DNA of 64,000 bases from positions 784,523 through 848,522 of the forward strand of contig KK211275.1 in NCBI GenBank assembly GCA_000621425.1, given 5' to 3'. The translations under genes were made by a program, and so were the position numbers. The stretch comes from Lachnospiraceae bacterium AB2028. Its GTDB lineage: Bacteria; Bacillota; Clostridia; Lachnospirales; Lachnospiraceae. Every line of letters begins with the position of its first letter. The first letter of the stretch is position 1. Shown piece by piece: positions 27,440 to 34,988 of this stretch. Below the pieces are notes generated by a model. It had not been told where the DNA came from. It saw nothing but the letters and a program-made list of their open reading frames with translations, and made no database searches.

Positions 27440-28027
27440 TTACTGACCTATCAGTTCATCGATCTGCCTGTAAGTTTCTGACAGATCATTACCGTTATCT
27501 ATCACATATCTGCAGTGCTCCCTGAATTCCTTTTCAGACAGCTGTGCAGCGAAAATACTGTCTATTTTCTCGTCACTATAGCTGCGGCTTGCTTTCAGCC
27601 TACTTCGTCTTATTTCTTCCGGCACATATATATACCAGAGTTCATCAAGTACTTCATCGTAATGCTCTTCTATAAGAAGCGCCGCCTCTACAACAAAATA
27701 CCTGCAGCCGTTTTTTTCTTCCTTTTCCATTTCCGAAAGTATATATTTTTTTACCTCCGGATGGACTATGGCATTCACTGCAGCCAGTTTCTTCTCATCA
27801 GAAAAAATAGCCGACGCAAATTTTTTATTATCGAAATGCCCATCAATTCCAAGCACTTCCCTGCCCAACAACTCCAACAGTTCATTATAACAAGCCTCAC
27901 CCGGTTCTTCAAGCTGACGGGCCACTTCATCCGCAACTATAAGCCTGGCGCCATAGTGATCTCGCAGGTATTCCAGTATCACTGATTTTCCGGAGCCTAC
28001 GCCCCCTGTCACGCCTATAGACCGCAT
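27440..28027 (-). CDS. coaE: Dephospho-CoA kinase
   Basis: Last step of CoA synthesis: phosphorylates the 3'-hydroxyl of dephospho-CoA. The P-loop GVTGGVGSGKS lies at 5-15, then VADEVARQL and IVHPEVKKYI, which are typical of the family. Length 195 aa is normal. The ATG overlaps the polA stop by one base and uses GAGG inside polA. The polA-coaE order is common in Firmicutes. Confidence 0.95.
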   Translation of the reverse strand: MRSIGVTGGVGSGKSVILEYLRDHYGARLIVADEVARQLEEPGEACYNELLELLGREVLGIDGHFDNKKFASAIFSDEKKLAAVNAIVHPEVKKYILSEMEKEEKNGCRYFVVEAALLIEEHYDEVLDELWYIYVPEEIRRSRLKASRSYSDEKIDSIFAAQLSEKEFREHCRYVIDNGNDLSETYRQIDELIGQ

Positions 28028-30693
28028 TACTTTGCCTCGTACCAGTCCTTTCCGGTATGCGCCTCTGCCGTCAGCATCACAGGGAGATCAGCCGCCCCCT
28101 GCATTTCTTCTTTCAAAATATTCAGTACGGCATCCTTCTCATCCCCTGCCGTCTCCACCAGGAGTTCGTCGTGGATCTGCAACAAAAGCCTCGATTTCAG
28201 TCCTTCCCGCTCCAGCCGGTTATAGACCTTTATCATCGCAATCTTTATTATATCCGCAGCGGTTCCCTGCACGGGCGCATTCATAGCCACTCTTTCCCCG
28301 AACTGCCTCTGCATGAAATTGGAGGATTTAAGCTCAGGGATAGGCCTGCGCCTTCCGAACATCGTTACCGAGTATCCGTCTTTCTTCGCATTTTCCTTTG
28401 CATTATCAAGGAAAGCCTTCACACCGGGATAAGTGGCAAAGTATTCTTCAATATATGCTTTAGCCTCATCCTTGCTGATGGACAGATCCTGGCTGAGACC
28501 AAAGGATGATATACCGTAGACAATCCCGAAATTTACTGCTTTTGCATTTCTGCGCTGTAAATCCGTAACCTCATCAAAAGGCACATGGAAAACCTTTGAT
28601 GCCGTTATTCTGTGGATATCCTCTTCCGAACGATATGCTGCGATAAGTTCAGCATCCCCAGACATGGATGCAAGTATCCTTAATTCTATCTGCGAATAAT
28701 CCGCATCCGCAAAAATATATCCGTCCTTCGGCAGGAATACCTTTCTTATCCTGCGGCCAAGTTCGTATCTCATGGGAATATTCTGCAGGTTAGGCTCCGT
28801 TGACGAAAGCCTTCCGGTAGCAGTCACAGTCTGGTTAAAGTTCGTATGTATCCTTCCATCCCCTGCAATATATCCGGCAAGTCCGTCTGCATATGTAGAT
28901 TTTAATTTTGCATAAGTCCTGTACTCAAGTATGTCATTTACAAAAGGATGCTCTGCTGCCAGCTTTTCCAGGACATCAGCTGCCGTAGAATACCCGGTCT
29001 TTGTTTTCTTCCCCCCTTTGATACCCATTTTTTCAAAAAGGATCACTCCCAGCTGTTTCGGAGAATTGATATTAAATTCCTCACCGGCCGCTTCATATAT
29101 CTTTTTCTCAAGTTCCTTTATTGTCTTATCAAGATCAGCACTGTATTCAGCCAGGGCTTCAGCTGATGCAGCAATTCCCTCTGTCTCCATCCTGAATAGA
29201 ACGAAAGAAAGCGGCATCTCCATTTCACGGTAAAGCTTAAACATTTCCGCGGATTCAAGCCTCTTTTTAAGTTCAGCATTCAACGCCCTTATATCGCAGG
29301 CTGTCTGTCCCATATAATCCTTTAAGCCGTCGTCACCCGCGCTGACAGTGAGTGCCCCCTTCTTTATGAAAAGCTCCTCAAAGCCCTTTCTGGTTTCAGA
29401 CAGGAATATGCCTGCCATATCTTCAGGTTTATAGCTTCCCTTTGTGGGATCCAGGAGATACGCCATGAGCATCACATCATCTGCATTTGCTGACATCTCT
29501 TCCGCACTTTTGCCCACACAGCCATCGGCACTGCATAAAATAGGATACAGCGCTTTTATATCATAGGTGACAACATTCAATCCTGCAGAATAATGCTTAC
29601 CCAGAATGTCGCACAGTTCTTCATATGAAACCTTCGAACTGTCGGTACAGTACGCTTTTTCATCCTCATAGGAAAATGAAACAGAATACTCTTCACCATT
29701 GAGTTTCCGGAAATAAACAGCAAGTTCTGCCTTAATGGCCTGTACGCTTTCAAGCAGCCCTTCGAGACCGCTTTTATCCAGAGTTACAATCTCTGCTTTT
29801 TTACTCTCAGCACCTGCCCCGGTGACAGCATCATCAAACCTCTTGTAGAAGCTCTTCAGCTCAAGCTTCCTGCAGAGTTCATATGCTTCCTTTGTATAAA
29901 ACTCAGGAACCGGCGCATCATTAGGATGGACATCCAGCTCACAGTCAGTCTTGATGGTAGCAAGCTTAAGGCTTAAGTCTGCTAATTCCCTGTTTTCCCT
30001 TAAGCTCTCCCTTATTGAATTCTTCTTTATCTCATCTATATGCTCATAGATAGCATCAATGGAACCGTACTGCACCATAAGCTCTGTTGCAGTCTTTTCT
30101 CCGACCTTGGGCACGCCGGGAATATTGTCTGCAGTATCCCCCATCAGCGCCTTTAATTCTATAAACTGCGCAGGAGTAAGCTGATACAGTTCCTTAACAT
30201 CCGACGCCTTGTAATTTTCTATCTCCGTCCCGCCTTTTTTTGTCTTGGGAATCCTTATCATGATGTGTTCTGACGCAATCTGGAGCAGGTCCCTGTCGCC
30301 TGATATGACGGCAACCTCCATTCCAAGCCTCTCGCCTTCCTTGGCCAGAGTCCCCATCAGGTCGTCTGCCTCAAGTCCCGGCTTAGATATAACAAGCACT
30401 CCCATGGCAGAAAGCATTTCCTTCATGACCGGCACCTGGGACCTAAGTTCCTCCGGCATCGGTTTCCTCGTCCCTTTATATTCCTTTAACATCTCATGCC
30501 TGAAGGTCGGAGCATGCTCATCAAATGTAACTATGAAATAATCCGGCTTTTCCTCATCCAGAATATGGAACATTATATTCAGAAAACCATATATAGCATT
30601 CGTATGAAGGCCTTCGGAATTGGTGAGATCAGGCACACCGTAAAAAGCCCTGTGAATAATACTGTGACCATCAATAAGTACTAATTTATCCAT
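28027..30693 (-). CDS. polA: DNA polymerase I
   Basis: Repair and Okazaki-fragment polymerase, 888 aa. The 5'-nuclease domain (about 1-290) starts MDKLVLIDGHSIIHRAFYG and has the helix-hairpin-helix GVPKVGEKTA. The middle 3'-5' exonuclease fold (about 300-470) lacks the Asp-x-Glu metal site, so proofreading is probably absent, as in Bacillus and Thermus enzymes. The polymerase domain has motif A DYSQIELRILA, motif B RRNAKAVNFGIVYG and motif C QIHDELLVE. AAGGGGAT is the Shine-Dalgarno. The upstream membrane-protein gene overlaps its start by 13 bp. Confidence 0.97.
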   Translation of the reverse strand: MDKLVLIDGHSIIHRAFYGVPDLTNSEGLHTNAIYGFLNIMFHILDEEKPDYFIVTFDEHAPTFRHEMLKEYKGTRKPMPEELRSQVPVMKEMLSAMGVLVISKPGLEADDLMGTLAKEGERLGMEVAVISGDRDLLQIASEHIMIRIPKTKKGGTEIENYKASDVKELYQLTPAQFIELKALMGDTADNIPGVPKVGEKTATELMVQYGSIDAIYEHIDEIKKNSIRESLRENRELADLSLKLATIKTDCELDVHPNDAPVPEFYTKEAYELCRKLELKSFYKRFDDAVTGAGAESKKAEIVTLDKSGLEGLLESVQAIKAELAVYFRKLNGEEYSVSFSYEDEKAYCTDSSKVSYEELCDILGKHYSAGLNVVTYDIKALYPILCSADGCVGKSAEEMSANADDVMLMAYLLDPTKGSYKPEDMAGIFLSETRKGFEELFIKKGALTVSAGDDGLKDYMGQTACDIRALNAELKKRLESAEMFKLYREMEMPLSFVLFRMETEGIAASAEALAEYSADLDKTIKELEKKIYEAAGEEFNINSPKQLGVILFEKMGIKGGKKTKTGYSTAADVLEKLAAEHPFVNDILEYRTYAKLKSTYADGLAGYIAGDGRIHTNFNQTVTATGRLSSTEPNLQNIPMRYELGRRIRKVFLPKDGYIFADADYSQIELRILASMSGDAELIAAYRSEEDIHRITASKVFHVPFDEVTDLQRRNAKAVNFGIVYGISSFGLSQDLSISKDEAKAYIEEYFATYPGVKAFLDNAKENAKKDGYSVTMFGRRRPIPELKSSNFMQRQFGERVAMNAPVQGTAADIIKIAMIKVYNRLEREGLKSRLLLQIHDELLVETAGDEKDAVLNILKEEMQGAADLPVMLTAEAHTGKDWYEAK

Positions 30694-31010
30694 AATATCC
30701 CCTTCAGTATAAAAATGACCGAAATGATCAATGCGAGTATAGACAGTTCAACAAAAGCCCGGCGTATGATGCCTTCCCGCCGGCAGCGCTTTGTTTCCTG
30801 CTTTATAAGTTCTTCATATTCAGGTATAGGGGGATCCCCCTCCTTAAGATCTATCTTGCGAAGGCCGCTTATCATAATATACTGGCTGTGCAGGTCTGCG
30901 TCACAGTCCTTGCACTGGCTGACATGAGACAGAAGTGTCTTTGTCTCCTTGTAGTCCAGCTCGTTATTTATAAAAGAATTAAAGTATTTATGGTACTCCC
31001 TGCATTCCAT
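30681..31010 (-). CDS. Small zinc-finger membrane protein (zf-HC2-like)
   Basis: A 109-aa protein. The N-terminal half has MECREYHKYFNSFINNELD and then HVSQCKDC (H-x3-C-x2-C), the anti-sigma-factor zinc-finger pattern. The C-terminus is one transmembrane helix ([19 protein letters not shown]). The architecture is that of membrane-anchored anti-sigma factors, but no sigma gene is adjacent. The start at 31010 is chosen by homology to zf-HC2 starts; the best Shine-Dalgarno (GGAAGGGA) is about 18 nt away, so the start is uncertain. It is sandwiched between the EAL gene and polA. Confidence 0.65.
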   Translation of the reverse strand: MECREYHKYFNSFINNELDYKETKTLLSHVSQCKDCDADLHSQYIMISGLRKIDLKEGDPPIPEYEELIKQETKRCRREGIIRRAFVELSILALIISVIFILKGILWIN

Positions 31011-31024
31011 GCTGTAACGAAGTT

Positions 31025-34000
31025 TTAGTCCCTTCCTGCGACACCGTATACAACGATATCGCCGCATTCAACGGTATGTGCTATGCTGCATCCTTTTTCA
31101 GAAAGCACAGACGAACAATCTTTTGATCCCATGAGCACACCGTCACCACATGCTGAAAAGCTGATCTGTGTATCCGTAAAATCCATTTCTGCCCTTCCGG
31201 ACAGGCAGCCTATACCACAGAGTTTCTCGCCCTGCAGCTCGACATTTACATCGCTTTCGGAAACGCTTATCTTCTGGTCGTCTGCGGACAGGGCACCGAT
31301 AGCAACCACGCTTTCACCCTTAATCTGCATTTCATATTTTCCATGCTTAATCTCAAGCTTTTCAGCTCCCAGTCCTGCGCCTATTCCTATAGCCGCTCCG
31401 CCGCTGCTCTTCGACTTGATCGATATAACACCTGCAGTATCTATCACTATGGAGCCGCATTCCCTGTCTGTACCTGCACCTATGCCAAAGCAGTCGTCAA
31501 ATTTTCCCTGAACTTCAAGGGTTCCATCACCCTCAATATTAAGAGAGCCACCCTTAGCCACATATATTCCGCCCTTAAGATAGTTATGGCCTGTAAGGAC
31601 AAGGATTACCGAACAGCCTTCCGCAATAGATATGCCATATGCTTCTGACTCTGAAAATCCCAGGCCGCAGTTTTCAAGGGTTATGGTTCCATGATAGCCG
31701 TTAAGCACATCTACGGTAACAGGGCTCTTCATTCCGGGAGCACCTGCAACAGTAAAGTCGATGAAGGTCATTTCCTTCCTGCTTACAGAAATCCTTTCCG
31801 TACCTTCCTCTTCCAGCTTGGATAAAAGTACTCGTCCGTCCCTTCCCGGTATATATACACCAACCGAAGATGACAGTGCACTCTTCTTCAGTTCAACTAT
31901 CTCACGCTTGATATCATCAGGCGTATCAGCAAGCAAAGTTGCCGAAGGACGGGCTGTATAATATCCCTGTATAAGGTCAGCTCCAAGCTTTATAACGGTC
32001 TTTAACTCGTCGTGAGTCTCAACCCCCTCTGCCAAGGCAAGTATGCCGTTGTCATGCGAAAAGCTGATTATATCCTTTACAAAGTGCTGTTTCTGCGGGC
32101 TGTTCTGGATGTCTGTTATAAGTGAACGATCTATCTTCACATAATCAGGCATATATCTCAGAAGATTTACCACATTGGAATAGCCCGTGCCGTAATCATC
32201 AACAGCCGTTCCGGCGCCCATGTTGGCATACACAGCCTTAACCTCTGCCAGCTCCTCGTCAGAAAGCTCCGTCTGCTCAGTAAGCTCTATGACAATATTT
32301 CCCGAAAATTCCCTTATTGAAGATTCTACAAAATCAAGTTCATCCCCCTTCAAATGTTCTCCTGGAATTGAATTGATGAATACCTTGCGGTTATTCTCCG
32401 TGAACACAGGCTCTTTTGCCAATCGGTTAAGGACATTGACGAAAGTTGCCTTCTCCACATCATAAAGCCTGTCAAGGAAATCCGCATACTTAAGCACAAC
32501 AGGCGGAGCAATATAGGGCTCCGTATCCGGCCGCATAAGAGCCTCATAAGCATAAATATCACCGTTTGCGGAACTGATGATAGGCTGGAAATGATAATTG
32601 AATTTATTGTTATCCAGCACATCCATTACCCTGCCTGCAAGCTTAACTTCATCCTCATCAAGCATGGAATAATCCTTCTTGGAACGGGAGCCGAACTTAA
32701 AGCCGTTCTTCCTGCTTATGGCCACGTTTACTATACGTTCCAAAGCTGCAGCATTTTCGGGATATCCGCTCTCATGCCCGTGATACAGTTCTGTCTGGGA
32801 TATTACATCCGGATCGGCATTGAATATCTTCATTGCCTCCTTGAATTCTTCACAATAACGCTTGAAAGTCTCACCATTTTCAAGCGCAGAGAAATACATC
32901 ACCACGAACTCTCCGCTTCCGGTATAGCAGCTGTAGCAGTCAGAACCATTAAAAACAGACTGGAGTGTCGTAGATATGCCCACGATCACGCGGTCACCCG
33001 CATCCCTTCCCCTCAGATCATTAAACTGCGCAAGACCGCGGATATCATATGCGATAACATCTACATAGCCGCCTGCTTCACGGATTTTTTCCATAAGGGA
33101 ATCCACGTCATTGAGCATGCCTTTGTAATTTGGAAGACCTGTAAGGGCATCATAGTTGGTTCCCATTTCAACGAGTCTTCTGCTGCTGTCCAGCTCACTG
33201 GAACGCCTGAAAGCCTCCAGGCCGAACATAACAGATCTCATCCACACCCTGACACCGGCAGAAAAAGGACAGTACCTGTCCACAAAGCCCAGTGCCGCAT
33301 AGCCAAGACTCTCATCCTCAAAAAACAGCGGAAGGAAATAAAACAGGCGTGGCTTGTCGCACTTTTCCAAAAGTGCAGGCAGCATGACCGATTTGTCAAA
33401 ATAATCATCCAGGTCAACACTGTCCTTACTGTCATCGGTACGGTTGCAGTCTATAGCCCGCAGCACCCTTGCCGTATAGGTGGTCCTTGGCATCATCCAT
33501 CCTTCATTAAGGCAGACGGTAAATGTATCATAATTGCCTATCTGATAAACATAAGAATAAATAGTGGTAAGCAGTCCGCGGAATGCAGTCTGCAGCATCA
33601 TATCTTCATTAAAACCGCTGAATACAGAACTGAAAGAATTCTCCGAAATTGCGGTATCCCATTCAGGCCTTACCTCATAGACAGCCTTCATGCTGTCACC
33701 GTCACAGCCGCAGGTCTTTCCGATGAACATCTCCACATCAGCCTCAAAAGGCTTGTTTTCCTTCCCTGCCATGAGATTCAGCATGGTTTCTGCCGAGTAT
33801 TCTCCAAAACTCTCAAAAGGAAGCGGAGCGCTGGTAATGGGGATAGGCGCATGCATACCCTCTTCATTACAATCATAGCCCATAACTGCAACATCCTCAG
33901 GAACCCTGATTCCTCTTGCTATAAGTGTCTTTGCAAGGCCTATGGCCATACAGTCATTTGCGCAGGCCACTGCTTCAGGCAGATCGCCTGACCTTATAAG

Positions 34001-34573
34001 CTTCTCTGCCGTATTCTCGCCGCTGGTATACCAGAAATCGCCGTAAAATACACGGTCCTCACGAACTTCCAAACCATGCTCAGCCATACAGTCCCTATAT
34101 GCCTGCAGACGCTTCTTGGAATGATCGTGCCAGGACTTACCTGTGAGATAAGCTATATCCTTATAGCCATGTTTCTCTATCAGATGGGATATCATCTTTT
34201 TTATAGGAGTATAGTTATCCTGAAGTACATAAGGGAAACCTTCCACTTCTTTTTCTACGAAAAGAACTGTGCCTTTGTATTCTCTTTCAAGAGTTTCGAT
34301 CAGGGACTCAACTACACCGGGAGTCTGGATGGAATCTGCCATAATGCATATTCCGTCAAAAGAAGATACATCGATCAGGGAAAAGATATTGCTCTCGCCT
34401 TTTTCGCGGTTGGGCGAATCCTGGAATTTCCGGAACATGGCAAATACGCAGATATCAAAGTTCTCCTTGAACATCCTGCCGTAAAAGCCTTTGATAAATT
34501 CCTCCTGACAGTATTCCTCCGGCTGTCCCACCAGAAGTGCCAGTCTCTTCTTACCCCCTGAATTCAAACCCAT
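31025..34573 (-). CDS. LacI-type sensor / degenerate GGDEF / EAL / beta-solenoid protein
   Basis: Likely cytosolic, sugar-responsive c-di-GMP phosphodiesterase of 1182 aa. Residues ~6-290 look like the ligand-binding half of LacI regulators (CANDCMAIGLAKTLIARGIRVPEDVAVMGYD) without the DNA-binding helix-turn-helix and without a signal peptide. Residues ~300-465 are an unassigned region. A GGDEF-like domain (~472-630) has GSGEF (552-556) in place of GGDEF, so cyclase activity is unlikely. The EAL domain (~655-895) keeps E677-A-L, ELTEQ, DDYG (792-795), Lys813, AEGVE (Glu849) and Gln869. The last ~250 residues are Gly-rich repeats resembling a beta-solenoid carbohydrate-binding domain. The ATG at 34573 has GGAGAG 5 nt before it. 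Confidence 0.85.
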   Translation of the reverse strand: MGLNSGGKKRLALLVGQPEEYCQEEFIKGFYGRMFKENFDICVFAMFRKFQDSPNREKGESNIFSLIDVSSFDGICIMADSIQTPGVVESLIETLEREYKGTVLFVEKEVEGFPYVLQDNYTPIKKMISHLIEKHGYKDIAYLTGKSWHDHSKKRLQAYRDCMAEHGLEVREDRVFYGDFWYTSGENTAEKLIRSGDLPEAVACANDCMAIGLAKTLIARGIRVPEDVAVMGYDCNEEGMHAPIPITSAPLPFESFGEYSAETMLNLMAGKENKPFEADVEMFIGKTCGCDGDSMKAVYEVRPEWDTAISENSFSSVFSGFNEDMMLQTAFRGLLTTIYSYVYQIGNYDTFTVCLNEGWMMPRTTYTARVLRAIDCNRTDDSKDSVDLDDYFDKSVMLPALLEKCDKPRLFYFLPLFFEDESLGYAALGFVDRYCPFSAGVRVWMRSVMFGLEAFRRSSELDSSRRLVEMGTNYDALTGLPNYKGMLNDVDSLMEKIREAGGYVDVIAYDIRGLAQFNDLRGRDAGDRVIVGISTTLQSVFNGSDCYSCYTGSGEFVVMYFSALENGETFKRYCEEFKEAMKIFNADPDVISQTELYHGHESGYPENAAALERIVNVAISRKNGFKFGSRSKKDYSMLDEDEVKLAGRVMDVLDNNKFNYHFQPIISSANGDIYAYEALMRPDTEPYIAPPVVLKYADFLDRLYDVEKATFVNVLNRLAKEPVFTENNRKVFINSIPGEHLKGDELDFVESSIREFSGNIVIELTEQTELSDEELAEVKAVYANMGAGTAVDDYGTGYSNVVNLLRYMPDYVKIDRSLITDIQNSPQKQHFVKDIISFSHDNGILALAEGVETHDELKTVIKLGADLIQGYYTARPSATLLADTPDDIKREIVELKKSALSSSVGVYIPGRDGRVLLSKLEEEGTERISVSRKEMTFIDFTVAGAPGMKSPVTVDVLNGYHGTITLENCGLGFSESEAYGISIAEGCSVILVLTGHNYLKGGIYVAKGGSLNIEGDGTLEVQGKFDDCFGIGAGTDRECGSIVIDTAGVISIKSKSSGGAAIGIGAGLGAEKLEIKHGKYEMQIKGESVVAIGALSADDQKISVSESDVNVELQGEKLCGIGCLSGRAEMDFTDTQISFSACGDGVLMGSKDCSSVLSEKGCSIAHTVECGDIVVYGVAGRD

Positions 34574-34638
34574 AAATCTCTCCAATTAAAAATCCATATT
34601 GTACGCAGATACAATAACCGCATTTTCTTATAAATTGA

Positions 34639-34647
34639 ATTATATCA
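34639..34647 (-). promoter_or_regulatory. Extended -10 promoter of the LacI-EAL gene
   Basis: TGATATAAT on the minus strand, an extended -10, about 65 bp before the ATG. No convincing -35 is visible. Confidence 0.45.
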
Positions 34648-34668
34648 GATTTTGGTGGAATTATATAT

Positions 34669-34696
34669 AAAAGAAAAAGAAAAAGAAAAAGAAAAA
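34669..34696. repeat. AAAAAG simple repeat after tRNA-Pro
   Basis: Just over four copies of the hexamer AAAAAG. On the minus strand it reads as C-interrupted T-runs directly after the tRNA 3' end. It may act as the transcript end for the tRNA, but no hairpin other than the tRNA itself precedes it. Confidence 0.75.
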
Positions 34697-34697
34697 C

Positions 34698-34771
34698 TCG
34701 AGGTGACAGGATTCGAACCTGCGACCCCCTGGTCCCAAACCAGGTGCTCCACCAAGCTGAGCCACACCTCG
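34698..34771 (-). tRNA. tRNA-Pro (UGG)
   Basis: 74 nt with full cloverleaf: acceptor CGAGGTG/CACCTCG, D-arm GCTCAGCTTGGTGGAGC, anticodon stem CTGGT with loop containing TGG, and T-arm CAGGTTCGAATCCTG. The discriminator base is A. The CCA end is not encoded. It is a single-gene unit. Confidence 0.97.
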
Positions 34772-34783
34772 AGAACAAAAGAG

Positions 34784-34812
34784 ATTATAAACAAAGCACC
34801 GGATTATGTCAA
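34784..34812 (-). promoter_or_regulatory. Consensus promoter of tRNA-Pro
   Basis: TTGACA (34812-34807), a 17-bp spacer and TATAAT (34789-34784), all perfect, placing the start about 6 nt before the tRNA 5' end. Confidence 0.92.
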
Positions 34813-34852
34813 TTCTGTATAGCATTTAGGTACATTTTGTTTTTCATACTTA

Positions 34853-34881
34853 TTCAAATCAAGGAACATATATGCTATAAT
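34853..34881 (+). promoter_or_regulatory. Promoter of the REC-EAL gene
   Basis: TTCAAA (34853-34858), a 17-bp spacer and an extended -10 TGCTATAAT ending at 34881. It gives a leader of about 100 nt. TATAGCATTT occurs twice nearby (around 34817 and 34889) and TGCTATA forms its inverse. Confidence 0.6.
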
Positions 34882-34909
34882 TTTAGCGTATAGCATTTTA
34901 CAAAGAATC

Positions 34910-34961
34910 ATCTGCTGTCTTTTCCTGACCGAAAGGACACTTGTGCGGTCATACAGCAGAT
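34910..34961 (+). promoter_or_regulatory. Structured leader of the REC-EAL gene
   Basis: ATCTGCTGT (34910-34918) pairs with ACAGCAGAT (34953-34961), enclosing TGACCG (34926-34931) with CGGTCA (34946-34951) around a 14-nt loop. There is no T-run. It does not show the GEMM c-di-GMP riboswitch core. The function is unknown. Confidence 0.5.
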
Positions 34962-34988
34962 CTGTAATTCATCATGGGGGTATACTTT

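Noticed and set aside
32591-33991. 466-codon open frame opposite the LacI-EAL gene
   Set aside because: Antisense shadow of a coding region with clear domain motifs; composition is His/Ile/Cys-rich and no family was recognised.
34888-34988. c-di-GMP (GEMM-I/II) riboswitch before the REC-EAL gene
   Set aside because: The leader is structured, but the conserved GEMM core and tetraloop-receptor features are not there.
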